DNA of 18,293 bases from Entrophospora sp. SA101 (Eukaryota > Glomeromycota > Glomeromycetes > Entrophosporales > Entrophosporaceae): the NCBI GenBank assembly GCA_958430865.1, contig CAUDNR010001198.1, positions 1-18,293 of the forward strand. The letters run 5' to 3'. Each line of letters starts with the position of its first letter. The stretch's first letter is position 1. Below the pieces are notes generated by a model that ran no database searches, was not told where the DNA came from, and saw only the letters and a program-made list of their open reading frames with translations. Below are positions 1 to 10,364 of the stretch, piece by piece. The position numbers and the translations under genes were made by a program.

Positions 1-900
1 CTATCAACTAATAACGTTATTTTTTTAAAAGATAGGACAGAAAGTGACTTCTATACTTTTAAAATTTATGCAAAACTGAGGAGGTCTTTAGACTGAGCCA
101 ATATATTAAAAATTTGTTATCATCAATTAAAACACGCTCTCCCAAAGTTAATTGGTGACACAATCAATTCACAAAAGTTGAAGTTAATAAAAACAAATCA
201 GAAAATAATACTCCTGAAGTGGGCAATAAAATCGAAAACTTGGTGATCAGATAAGAGAAAGAAAAATCTAGAATGAGGAAAACAATTGGAAATTGCTCAG
301 AAAAAGAAAAAAGGGGAAATTCTTTGAGAAAGTTGAGAGACCAATGAGGGATTAGATAACTGAATTAAAAAACTAGAGGGAAAAAAGTTAGATATAATAT
401 AATGATAAGAGAATTAGGAAATTTATCCTATGAGGTTCAAGGCAGTCAAGAACAAAACCAAGCTAATCGACTTTCTCATTGTGCTCAGTGTAACAAAAAA
501 ACTGTTTCAACGACTGATATAAAAAATGTTTTTTTTTCCTTTAAAGATGAACTAAAAGGATTTAATAAATTAAAAGGAGAGATTGATGAAAAAGAGAGAG
601 TTATTTGTCACAACATTTTAAGGTATATTTTTAATAGCTATAATGAAATTAGCGATGAATTATGACATTCTTAAAAAAAAATAATTAATTATCTTGAAAA
701 ATGCCTATTTTCTGGGCAACAATCTTGTTTATCACTATTGCTGCTGCTAATATTATTTGTTCTTGTTTAAAAGGAAAAAAAATAGATTTTGTCTGAGACG
801 TACTAAATAATTGTCAACCCATGATGGAAAGAAATGGGTATGATTGTCCTAATTTTAAATTATTTAGTGATATCATCAGGAAATTAATTTAGCGTAAACT
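1..900 (+). pseudogene. Decayed coding stretch, partly coiled-coil-like, unrecognised
   Basis: The first 400 bases read as charged, Lys/Glu/Asn-rich protein pieces that jump between frames and are broken by stops, for example LKDRTESDFYTFKIYAKLRR near the start and NTPEVGNKIENLVIR around 210-255. The longest open piece runs 402-665 (87 codons) and contains a lone CAQC motif. A further piece around 780-890 reads RNGYDCPNFKLFSDIIRKLI after a stop. No intact start, no plausible splice plan and no recognised domain were found. I read this as an eroded repeat-type gene rather than an active one. The 402-665 frame alone could be a small hypothetical protein, but nothing supports it beyond its length. 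Confidence 0.3.
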
Positions 901-972
901 TGCATAAATCTTACGATGCCAACGTAATATTGTGTAAATCTTACAGTGCCGACGTAAGTTTTACACTTTTTT
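896..972. repeat. Two-copy tandem repeat bounded by short inverted arms
   Basis: A unit of about 30 bp beginning TAAATCTTAC, followed by GATGCC or AGTGCC, then RACGTAA occurs twice head to tail. The block starts with GTAAACTT and ends with AAGTTTTAC, which are inverted relative to each other. It may be the end or remnant of a small inverted-repeat transposon. No partner end was located. Confidence 0.45.
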
Positions 973-2429
973 ATTATTAAACTTACAATTGACATGTGTA
1001 AAATTTTTTTATATTTTCCGGATGTTATTTATGAACAAAAATATTTAATTCAACGTGGGATGTGTTTTTTCCCCCTCAAGTTTGTCACCAGGATATTATT
1101 TTATACAGAGGTATTTGTGCATTTTATTATGCGTGTTTTTGTCATTACTATGGCAATAGTAGTTTTCAATCTAGTGTTTTGATGAATTGAATGTATAGTA
1201 ATAGGAGGAATTATTAAAAATTTATTAGCAGTAATGATCGGCGTAGCAATAAAATTATCCAATCATAGAAAAGAAGTTATTTAATTCTGAAAACATTTTA
1301 CAACAGAAAAAATGATAATTGAACCCATTAAAATCATAAAATCATTACAGAGAGCTCTAAAAGTTTTAAAACTTCCATCTAATTAACATGTTGGAACATT
1401 CATTACTTGGCTGGAATGGTGGGTTTTCATGAATCAATTGGAAACAATTCTCGTTAATAGATTAATATTAACTGATTTATTGTGGTGTATTGAATAGTGA
1501 ACACAACCATCATCTTTGATTTAAAGTGATTGTCAGATAAATTTTTATCACAATATCAAAATAAGTATATAATCAGCTTTATTTTGCAAGCCACCCAAGA
1601 GAATCAGACGATCTTGAAAATTGTATTAAAGCAATTAAATCATGCATTTCTCAATCTTGGGAAAGTAAAGATATTCGAATCCTGTTAATAAATTAAATGA
1701 AAATTATTTATTCTAATAATGATTTAATTCGAAATAGTGAATGAAAATTTAATGAAATTTCTTATTTGGATGAACATTCGTTCAGACAATTGATTATCTA
1801 CCAGAAAATATATTTAATTTCATTAATGTGATGATAACAGAGTGAAATTACAATTAAGGATTTTATTAAAAAATTTTTGGAGTGCCATTTGCAATTTACC
1901 GTTATTACCATGGTAATTATTTGGAACATTGAATTTTATTTGGAGGATTTATCGGCAAGGTATAAAAGCTCTGAATCATAAATGATTGCCTAAGAAAATA
2001 AAGTGATGCCAAATTTTTTACTATATAGAACAATGAAAAAAAATATTGCAGAGAAGCATTATTTATTTAAAGAACATACACTTTTTTTATAAATAAATAA
2101 ATAATTTTTATTTTAATACTCTGATTTATCGTCTTCAGTTTGGAATGTTCTCTATCAAGATCTGGCCGAGGATTCGTCTACACATCCTCATGAGATTTCT
2201 AAGGAAGTAAAAAACAGAATTCGTATCATGTTGGTTGGATGTATAAGATCCTGATACCATGCATGATTTACATGTTAACAATGGAGTTAAGGTGCAAAGT
2301 TTGAATGAATTGAACGAATATTTTATGAGTTATTATAAATTTATTACATATTTATTACATTAAACACTTAAATTTTTAATAAATATGTTCCATCGGTCCA
2401 TGATTGTAAGTTATTCGACTAGAGACATT
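973..2429. other. Gene-poor AT-rich stretch with short coding scraps
   Basis: No gene can be supported. Two short plus-strand frames look like worn protein: 1592-1696 (starting HPRESDDLENCIKAIKSC) and 2141-2254 (starting WNVLYQDLAEDSSTHPHEIS). Both end at stops with no continuation and I recognise neither. The 994-1182 open frame is hydrophobic, AT-driven sequence and is not claimed as a gene. Confidence 0.4.
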
Positions 2430-2534
2430 GGAACTAGAGTCCATTCAGAACCAACGTAACACTGGAAAATCTACCATTTTTTAATTGTGATTATCAAAAA
2501 TTTTTTTTCTTTTTCTGGATGTACCTTGAATAAA

Positions 2535-2798
2535 AGGAACATTGGTGGAAAACCTTCGCATGATTTTTATGAGTTTATTGTGCTAAAAAAGGATATTATG
2601 GTAACGAAAGCAATTGTCTGCAAAGTTTGTAAAGCTTGTATTAGTGAAAAACTTTTCACATGAGGAAAAATCAGTCAAATCAAGAGTTGCCTCGCTAGTT
2701 GGAGAATGATGATTGAAAACTTTTGGTTTGAAGAATTAGTCAATGAAACTTATAATGATAGTAATAATGGGAGTGATGGTGAAGAAGAAGATGATTAA
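2535..2798 (+). pseudogene. C-terminal fragment of an unrecognised protein, Cys pairs and acidic tail
   Basis: One frame runs from 2535 to a TAA at 2796-2798 with a single in-frame TGA in the middle. It starts RNIGGKPSHDFYEFIVLKKD, then has two cysteine pairs (VCKVCKACISEK), a Trp-containing stretch (CLASWRMMIENFWFEELVNE) and an acidic tail ending DGEEEDD. The cysteine spacing followed by hydrophobic residues is loosely like a BED-type finger of transposase proteins, but this is a guess. The stop codon lies in the TTAA that flanks the adjacent MITE, so the natural C-terminus may have been longer before that insertion. Confidence 0.35.
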
Positions 2799-2925
2799 AG
2801 TTGGTGTCTGCAATTAGTCGCAACCTAGGTTACAACATCTTGATTTGCAACTAGTTCCAGACTCTTGTATTTACAGCTCTTGTGTTCTATCCCAAGTTGC
2901 AACGTCTTAGTTGCAGGCGCCAACT
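2799..2925. mobile_element. Small MITE with 20 bp terminal inverted repeats and TTAA flanks
   Basis: The left end reads AGTTGGTGTCTGCAATTA and the right end, reverse complemented, reads AGTTGGCGCCTGCAACTA: three differences in eighteen positions, all transitions. TTAA lies immediately outside on both sides (2795-2798 and 2926-2929). A TTAA target duplication is typical of piggyBac-type elements, although other superfamilies can produce it. The interior of about 90 bp is non-coding and has further internal copies of GTTGCAAC-like sequence. Confidence 0.65.
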
Positions 2926-3205
2926 TTAATGATTGAATGATTAGTTAAAATTTTTGTCAAGATGTGAGATTCATCCAACTGATAATAAAGAAGTAAAATG
3001 AAAGTTAAAAAGATTATTTGAACCAATCAACTGAAATTTTTGTTAATTTTCAAATAATAACAATAACCAGGTAATAATATTTTAATATTTAATATTTTTA
3101 TAAAATATTTATTGGTTCCGTGGTTGATTGTTCCATTGGTTCCACAGTATTACATTGGTGTGTTTTCGAAAAATGTCACGAGCACTGGAACACTTTTCTA
3201 GTTCC

Positions 3206-4691
3206 TAATTAAATTTTAATATTTTTATTGTTATTTCATAATGTTTTCCGATCAACATTTATAAAGCATGTGCTTTACAAAAGTATGATTCTTTCTCAAA
3301 ACCCATTGTCATTTTAGAACTTACTCGTTTCAAGTAGGTTTTAATAACTTGATGTAATTTATTTTTGCTTTAGATTGAAAAGTGAATGTAATTTTTGTAA
3401 GCCAATCCAATTACCATTGGATGTATTGAACCTTTGGATTTATACCAAATCCTAGGTAGATTTAATTTAGTTCATTACAGAGACTTTGATTTGCTTTATG
3501 GAACAATAAACCAGGTGTCATTAATAACATTTAAATTCGCCAATTTATATGTTGTAAACCATGCGATAAACCGCATTGCAGTAAATATACATTGGATGAT
3601 GAAGAAAAGATTAGCTTGCAAATTTTTAGTTTATAACATAGTATAAAATTATGGATCTCTAATTATACCAGAAGAGCATGTATTTTTTTGTAGGTCAAAA
3701 AATAACCCGTGGATTTATTAGAGGTCACATGCAAAGCTATTGAAGCTTCATTGCCTTAAACGGAAAGATCATTTTTAGTCGAGCTTAACCATTTAAGGAT
3801 GTAACGGTCTAGGCCTAATTTAGGCGCGGTCAAGCATGTTTGACAATTAGTAATAGTAATACTAGAAAATTAAATGCAGTTTCAAAAGCCTTTTATGGCT
3901 TCATTAATTGAAACGGTAGGCCCGCTTATTTTTGGTTGAGGACTAGTTTGTTAAATCTGCGTTTTGTTCAGCAGTAATATATAAGCGCCTTTTAGAAAAA
4001 GATGAATGAATGATACGATGGTCGTTGAGACATTTTTATAAAGGTTCGAGTTGAAGAATTATTAATTTTCTAGTATTAACAATTTAACAATTCGCATTGT
4101 TTATTAAAAAAATAGATGGATAGAGAAGAAACCTTACTAAGTGAATAATAATCATTATCTAATATTATATAATAAAAAATAAACAATTATCCATCCTTTT
4201 ATATCATTAGTTAATCTATATATTTTTAGTTTAGTCTACAATACAGAATGCGAATTCATTGTAACGCAATCTGTAATTGATATGTGAAACGAGAAAGATG
4301 ATTATTATTAATTAATTAATCAAAAAGGAGACCCAAGCATTTGTTACACGTTACATATTAATTAAATAAAGTTTTATTTGTTACATGAATTTAAAGTTGT
4401 ATTAACTTTTAGTAATTTCAGGCTCCTCCTCATAAAATAATATCCATAAATGTTATTCACTATTTCGGAGGTTTATTGGTCCCGGAAGAAAAAATTAAAA
4501 GCAATATTTAATATTCAAATAGCGGTCATGAGTGGTAAATTTGAATTTTATTGTGATCTACTGATCACATCAGTGATCAGCGACTGGTTGGTTTTTGCAA
4601 ATAATCAAAATTGCACGGCCTAAATAATAAAATATTTGGCTACACTAATGCTGGTTAACGGTAGTAACAATAATAATGTTCTTTCTAATTC
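3206..4691. other. Intergenic region with worn coding scraps and hairpins
   Basis: There is no gene I can support. Around 3534-3640 (+) one frame reads CCKPCDKPHCSKYTLDDEEK, a cysteine-rich scrap of unknown origin that is out of frame with the 3434-3646 open frame. Two hairpins stand out: GTTTCAA AAGCC with GGCTT and TTGAAAC (3879-3914), and the perfect CTGATCAC-ATCA-GTGATCAG (4561-4580). I looked for tRNA, 5S and spliceosomal RNA signatures and saw none. Confidence 0.4.
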
Positions 4692-4944
4692 ATGCTAAAT
4701 TCTTTGTAACCCCCAAAAAGTACTTTTTGAAATTAAAAAAAAATCAATATTTATTTATTTTTAGAAAATAAAAAAGAAAAAGGGTTCCAAATAAAACCAG
4801 TTTTTATTATAAAGAAAAAATTAAGTCGATTTTTTTCATACACAGAAAGATACCATGTGGCCTGGACCAAAACTCAAGCAAATATATAAATACGTTTTTT
4901 TTCTCTTAAAATGTTTAATAAATTGTAAATTGGAATTTACAAAA

Positions 4945-5041
4945 ATGACAAAAAAACCACATTTCCCGTCAATTTCTTTTTTAAAAAAAAAGCACAATAA
5001 TAATAATAATAATAATCACAATCACAATCACAATCATAATC

Positions 5042-5085
<44 letters not shown>

Positions 5086-6271
5086 CATCGTCATCACCAT
5101 CATCATCATCATCATCATCATCATCATAATATGGAGAGTGTACGTGCTATACTTGGAAAACTAAATATATTTTCGCATGAAAAAATAGAAGGTCATTGTA
5201 GTAGTAGTATTAGCAGTAGTAACGACGATGTTGATAACGATAAAGATAACAAGAATTCCAGTAATAACTTATATTTAAGTAGTGACGAGAATGAATTGGC
5301 TAGATTACAAACATTTCATTTCTTTACTAAGGAATCTTGGAAAAATTTATTTACTGCTCCAATCGAAGATCTACTTTTGAATAGTGACGAAGCAAAAATT
5401 CTTGATATTGGGTAAATATTAAATTAAATTAAATAAATAAATAAATTTTTTCTCGAGAAAAATATGTTAATAATATAACAATAGATGTGGCACAGGCACG
5501 TGGACAATGGATATGGCAACCACATATACGAAACCAAATTATATAGGAATAGACAAACTCCCATTATTTCCTACGGAAATCAAACCAAATCATGTCGAAT
5601 TCAAGCTTGTCGATGTCTTGGAAGGATTACCTTTCAACGACAACACGTTTGATTTTGTTTACATGCAACACATGAAATTTCATCTTAGAGAAGATGATTA
5701 TTTGGATCTTTTGAATGAAATAATTAGAGTAGTGAAACCTGGTGGTTGGATGGAAATTTTAGAGTTTGACAAAGAGTTTCTTGATTCGGGTCCAATAGAT
5801 AGTTCCATCCATCAAGAAAGTATGTGTGTGTTATATACGAATGTGTGTTATTTTATTATATCATTTTTCACAATTAAACATTTTATTTTTTTAATAGTTA
5901 AAAAAGGCATATACGAAAAATATAAAATAAATTTCGATCTTTTTCCAAAGATTAAATCAGCATTAAAACAAATGCAACAAGATGGTAACATTCAATACAT
6001 CAATGATTTCGAAAACAAATTGGTGATAGGTAAATGGGGTGGCAAAATTGGCGAAGTATTTTTGGAGAGTTATAAAATGTATCTAATAAATTTTAAAGAT
6101 TTATTTACCGAATTAATATTATCGTGTGATAATAATAGTAATAGTTTTAGCGAAATTAAATCTATGGTTGAAAATAATTATGAAAAACTTCTTGAAATAA
6201 TTGTTAATGAATTCAATCAGTGTAATGCTTACTGTTATAATTTTAAAGTCATTGCTCAAAAGAAATGCTAA
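4945..6271 (+). CDS. Class I SAM-dependent methyltransferase, three exons
   Basis: Exons are 4945-5411, 5485-5819 and 5898-6271, joined by introns of 73 and 78 nt with GTAAAT...TAG and GTATGT...TAG borders; the product is about 391 residues. Splicing rebuilds the SAM-binding motif I, ILDIGCGTGTW (residues about 152-162), exactly across the first junction. Later motifs are DVLEGLPFNDNTFDFVYMQH (about 198-217), which covers motifs II and III, and VKPGGWMEILEFD (about 239-251). The N-terminus holds a low-complexity block of Asn and His (residues about 18-62, DNA 4996-5130). It resembles the large family of fungal methyltransferases related to LaeA/TAM types; the substrate cannot be told. A start at 4855 in the same frame would add 30 residues (MWPGPKLKQIYKYVFF...); I prefer 4945 because the segment before it is hydrophobic and unlike the family, but this is not settled. 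The start region is duplicated at 17714-18009. Confidence 0.85.
4996..5130 (+). repeat. AAT/CAT trinucleotide microsatellite coding Asn and His
   Basis: Runs of AAT and then CAT/CAC codons produce about 45 residues of Asn and His inside exon 1 of the methyltransferase. Its length is likely to vary between strains or nuclei. Confidence 0.9.
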
Positions 6272-6639
6272 ATATTAATATTAGCGTTTTTTTATCATGA
6301 ACTATTTATTTATTAATTTGTATATATAATGAGCGTAGAGGATTTTGGTTTATAATATTAATTTGTGTATATCTTTGTAACTTTTTTTTTTTTTTTTTCC
6401 TGGCGATTCTAAAAAAAAAAAAAAAAAAATAAAAAATAATAATAATTTAGAGCATAATTCAAAGACCTTTATTATGATTGGTGCAAATTTTAAAAGAATG
6501 TATGTGATCTTTTTAATATAATAGAGTCTTACTTTATTCGTGATTATCATTATTAAAAATGCATGCAAACTGCATTGTTATAAAGAGTTCTTTTTAAATA
6601 ACAATGTTTCAAGTTTTCGCATTAAGGTTTAATGACGTT

Positions 6640-6667
6640 ACCGAGTTCTCAGAGCTCGGACCTCGAT
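6640..6667. repeat. Interrupted palindrome of the duplicated block
   Basis: CCGAGTTCTCAGAGCTCGG (6641-6659) is self-complementary apart from one T-G pair, and outer arms GTTAC and GATAAC extend it. The copy at the right edge of the window differs by one base here (6659 against 18262). Confidence 0.6.
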
Positions 6668-6719
6668 AACTTATCATTTTAGTAAAAATATATTTTATTT
6701 TGAAGCATTAATTAATTTA

Positions 6720-6787
6720 TTGAATGAATGAATGGTGAATAATTGAATGAATGAATGGTGAATAATTGAATGAATGAATGATAAATA
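6720..6787. repeat. 23 bp minisatellite, nearly three copies
   Basis: Unit GAATGAATGAATGGTGAATA followed by ATT is repeated head to tail, the third copy diverging into ATAAATAAT. It is preserved in the inverted copy near 18130-18200. Confidence 0.85.
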
Positions 6788-7039
6788 ATATAATGAATAA
6801 TGAATAATGAATGATAGAATGAATGAGCAGGAGATCTTCCATTCAATTTTCGAGAAATGAAATGCATGAATGGAAGTTTCTTCAAAAATAATAAAATATC
6901 TATGGTTTAAATTTTTAAAAAAGAAAATAATTAACTTAATTGCATGTCTTTTTAACAAGTAAAATTCGTTATGCTAAATCGAAATCATCCTATAGCCGAC
7001 TCGTGCAGCAGTGGGTTAACTTAAGTCCCCTCCCTCTTC

Positions 7040-7485
7040 CTAAAACCTCAGGTTTTCTTCATTCATGTTCCTTAGATTTCGGGCAGCGTTTATATCACAA
7101 TTCCAGAGGGTTTGGCACACATGTCCACATGCCCGTAATAGTCGATGTTTGTCGCATATTCTGCTAGTTCTAAACTGATAATAATATAATTTTTACTCCA
7201 AGTCTTTTCCTTAACTTCCACATCAGCTGATTTGCTGGACAAACAACATGTCCTTTAGAACTTGATAAGAATGGTGGCTGTGATTATAAAATGGAAAAAA
7301 TAAATTAATATACTAAATAATATAAAATCGCATCATAAAGATATGTAGTATTTACCAAACAACAGTTTCTCTTCATTATTGGTAATCCTCCTACACAACT
7401 TATCCATCGCCTTTTGTTTGCCAATATAGTTTGACAATCTTGACCTTCTCCAACATTTTTCTTTATAAAAGTCAAGTAAATCATC
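7040..7485 (-). pseudogene. C-terminal fragment of a Fanzor/TnpB-like (OrfB) nuclease gene
   Basis: Reading the minus strand from 7485, a first piece reads KCWRRSRLSNYIGKQKAMDK and then ITNNEEKLLFG. It is followed by an intron-like gap (GTAAATAC at about 7355 to CACAG at 7278). The next piece holds SSSKGHVVCPANQLMWKLRK, and after one frame change comes QFRTSRICDKHRLLRACGHV followed by CQTLWNCDINAARNLRN, ending in TAG at 7042-7040. The order of these blocks and the final DINAARN motif, which carries the last RuvC catalytic Asp, are the hallmarks of eukaryotic Fanzor proteins, descendants of IS605/IS607 OrfB. The gene is dead: it has a frameshift, lacks the N-terminal and first catalytic regions, its first zinc-binding pair is CDKH rather than CxxC, and the usual WNRD is WNCD. 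Confidence 0.7.
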
Positions 7486-7539
7486 TATATAAAAAAGTGT
7501 TTCAGAGAAACAGAAGGAACAAAAGGCGTTGATGATAAT

Positions 7540-7725
7540 TATTATTATTTATTACATTCGCTTTCATTACCATTAAATTTATCATCATCGTTAAATTCAT
7601 TCTCATCACTAAATTTATCATCATTATCATCATCATTGTGTCCTGAGCCATTAATGTCAGGTTCCGAAGATCAAACAAATATATTAATATGTTTTGAAAA
7701 CTGTTATCTGCCGTGTCCATACAAT
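7540..7725 (-). pseudogene. Acidic C-terminal tail of an unrecognised protein
   Basis: On the minus strand a frame reads SSEPDINGSGHNDDDNDDKF, continues in Asp/Asn/Glu-rich sequence and ends NGNESECNK followed by three TAA codons. A second frame immediately upstream begins MDTADNSFQNILIYLF and joins it only with a frame change. It may be the tail of the broken gene at 8110-11088, which lies upstream on the same strand, but no sequence bridges the two convincingly. Confidence 0.35.
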
Positions 7726-9163
7726 AACTATTTTTATCAAGAGATAGGACTAGTAAAGTATTTATGGATTGGGAATCACATCATTTTTTCTAATGGTGGG
7801 TGATGTTATGGATTGGATCCGTCTTTTTATCAAGTCAACGTAAAAACCCACAGCAAAATAAACATCGCTCTAAGTGTCGCGTATTTTGAAATGACATAAT
7901 TCTTTTCTATAATAATAAATGATGAAACTCGGTAATAAATTTTTTTTTTGAAATATTTATATTTATTTATTTATCAACAAATATTTGATTTCAGATTTCT
8001 GTGTGCGAGTGATATTACAATAAGTTATGTGGAGCTCAAGGTATATATATGTATTATATATTCATAAAAACGTAATTAAATCATTTTATCTAACTGTTTT
8101 TTTTTTTCACTTGGAGGAGCATACGCAATATATGGTCACATAAGTTCTGATGATGATAAATTCTGCAAATAAAATCTCAGGATTTATGATCAAGACATTT
8201 TTTAAATATCCAAGTCGTTTTTCTGATCGATTATAACCTTGTAATTTAGCAAACTGTTTGGTATCTATTTTCCTAATTTAAAAAATTTTTTTAGTTAAAA
8301 AGAAAAAGAAATTAAAAATTACCAATCCAATTCAACATATGCCCGAAGCATGTTCATTTCTTCATATAACTGGCCAGGTACAAGTATCAACCAAGGAAAT
8401 TTCTCTTTTGTTTTGGCTAGCATGATGGTATGGAACACCATCGCATGCCACAGATATCCATTTACGGATTTCTTCTTTAATCCTTGAAATTTTTTCAATG
8501 TGAAGAAGAATTTTTTCAACGCTCGCTATTGAATTAGGATTAATATTTAAAGGATCAGGAACTTTAACACCCGAATCAGCAACTGGTTGCTTGTAATACT
8601 GATTCTGAAAGTAGAAGAAGCTCTTGGTTCACTTTCAAAATTATGTGATTTAAAGATGAGAGGCTTTTCATAATTATCTGATGTGTTAACTTCCTCAATT
8701 ATATTTTGCTTTCGCAATTCCTCCAGTATAGGTAATTTAACATTACAACTTTGCTTTCAATTTTGAATGTTTTGTTTATTATAATTAGGACAGTATTTGT
8801 AAATCTATTGTTTGATTCATTATTTTCTACATATATAACGTTGGTTGAATTAATTTTTCTTTGCATAATAGACCAAGGATCTCTGAAAGTATATAATTTT
8901 TTGTCAATTTCTTCTTGATTCAGGTGAAAGTTCAAAGTTCTTTGTATTGTCGTTCATTAAAAAAGATATATACCCAAGGGTTATTTATATGTTGTACTTT
9001 ATTACTGGGTTCCATATTGAGTGCAACAAAACTGATAACGATACGAAAAAATAGCTTTATTAAATCCATGATCAAGGTAGTTCTTTTGCCCTTTTTGCTC
9101 ATTGTCAAAGCAGTAGATGATAATACATTTGGCAAAGCTTCTTCCACATCTGATAATTATTCC

Positions 9164-9755
9164 TAGAGGTCTGTATAGGCCATTATAATAATCGAATCTG
9201 TGTCCAACCCGAACTCACATCAAATCATAATTTCCAAATCCTATTTTTTTTCATTATACATTATATATATTTATCAGATAATATAACATTTAACATATTA
9301 TTATATTATACCAAGGTTATAATAGAATATTAAAAAATAAAGCGCACCTCGCAACACAAGTATACTGTCTATTGTTTATGGATTTAAAGAAGTTGATTGA
9401 TAGTTAATCCTGTTGCCTGTTTTTCTCTCACTTGATGCACTAGAAGATGGAATTGAAAGATAGTAAGCGTTTAATATTGCAAGCTTTGGATATTGGTGTT
9501 GATTATCATTCCATCATTCTAATATAACCAAATCTATATCCTTTTGTATTTCAATAATAAACACCGACCAATCTCACCTATATTATTTTCATCTTCATCG
9601 CTTAAATCGTAATATTGACTAATAAATAATTATTTACAATGAACATCATTGTATGATACAATTTTTTACACAGTGTAAATGTTGAGTGTAAGTATCAACC
9701 CGAGTCCAACCTGCAACGCGGTCCGGTCCGGGTTGGGTCACATTGCAGGCCTCTA
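9164..9755 (-). mobile_element. hAT transposon remnant inserted in the broken gene
   Basis: The ends are TAGAGGTCTGTA (9164-9175) and, on the other strand, TAGAGGCCTGCA (from 9755): ten of twelve positions match. The flanking octamers ATTATTCC (9156-9163) and ATTCTTCT (9756-9763) match at six of eight positions, fitting a worn 8 bp target duplication, the hAT size. Near the right end there is a GC-rich segment with CCAACCCGGACC-like sequence, and near the left end CCAACCCGAAC. The interior holds a fragment of a hAT transposase on the minus strand. Confidence 0.6.
9380..9620 (-). pseudogene. hAT transposase C-terminal dimerisation domain, fragment
   Basis: The minus strand reads QYYDLSDEDENN near 9615, then after frame changes LE-stop-WNDNQHQYPKLAILN, followed by YYLSIPSSSASSERKTGNRI. 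The order W-x-x-N...YP-x-L-A-x-L...Y-L-S-I-P-x-S-S-A-x-S-E-R is the signature of the hAT-family C-terminal dimerisation domain. A TGA replaces the residue before the Trp, the usual F-S-x-A-G that follows SER is missing, and the rest of the transposase is absent, so it is only a relic. Confidence 0.75.
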
Positions 9756-10364
9756 ATTCTTCTAGACATTTTTTGAAAGTAAAAATAACTTCCATCAGAT
9801 GTAATATGATTATCAATATTTATAACTGTTTTTGATCTTGTTAAGGAATATTTTATTGCTGATGCTACAAGATTAATAATTCCTGAGACATATCTTCCAT
9901 GACGTGTTCCATAGATTGCATTAACCACCACTACATGTTTAAAAGTTTTTTATCTTCATGTTGATTTTGATTTTACTTTCATTGAATGTAAGTGTTTCTA
10001 TAAGCTTTACAATAACTAGATTTCGTTTTAACTAAATCAAACCTGATCATTCATTAAATTAATGATAGCATCATATAAGTTGTTTCGTTCATGCTTAGCA
10101 ATTTCAATAATTAATTCTACTCTTAATTGTTGATCATTGAGTGGTGCACTTATTTTTTCTTTTAGTTTATAATAATTTGCATTTTGCATTTCTAAATCTT
10201 TTATTATTCGTTCATTTACACTTATGATATCAACATTGATTCTTTTTGGTTTTTGCTAATTCCAAAAAAAAGATCTTCTCGTGTGACATGTCCTGCAAAT
10301 AAATCAATGGTCCTGAAAATTTTCGAGTGAAAAAATTTCGAATTGAATGATTGTGCTCTTCATA

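Larger units (their letters stand above)
2430..3205. mobile_element. Possible inverted-repeat transposon remnant
   Basis: The left side has GGAACTAGA (2430-2438) followed by ACCAACGTAACACTG (2450-2464). The right side has the reverse complements in matching order: TCTAGTTCC (3197-3205) outside CAGTATTACATTGGT (3145-3159). The inner arms differ at two of fifteen positions. The spacing between inner and outer blocks is not the same on both sides and I see no target site duplication, so the exact ends are uncertain. It encloses the gene tail at 2535-2798 and the small MITE at 2799-2925. Confidence 0.4.
6272..7039. other. Downstream region of the methyltransferase, no gene
   Basis: It holds a T18 run and an A19 run in opposite sense (about 6381-6430) that can pair as a hairpin, a long interrupted palindrome (6640-6667), and the minisatellite at 6720-6787. 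The short minus-strand open frames here are products of poly-A/T and TGAATGAA repeats. Bases 6628-6926 are copied in inverted orientation at 17995-18293. Confidence 0.6.

Noticed and set aside
3434..3646. 70-codon open frame on plus
   Set aside because: Composition is AT-driven and a more protein-like cysteine-rich reading lies in another frame over the same bases; no splice plan or family.
4020..4060. GGTTCGAG resembling a tRNA B box
   Set aside because: No matching A box, acceptor stem or anticodon stem at tRNA spacing.
4996..5130. Regular short repeats that might suggest a CRISPR-like array
   Set aside because: Simple trinucleotide repeat within a coding exon, without spacers.
6570..6602. 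Possible right terminal repeat matching the start of the copied block at 4692 (GTTAYAAAGARTT)
   Set aside because: Only about 11 of 13 bases match in AT-rich DNA and the copied block does not reach this position, so a transposon spanning 4692-6600 is not supported.
6695..6958. 87-codon open frame on minus
   Set aside because: Most of it is translation of the TGAATGAA minisatellite and poly-A/T sequence.
6940..7167. 75-codon open frame on plus
   Set aside because: Shadow of the minus-strand Fanzor relic, which has recognisable motifs.
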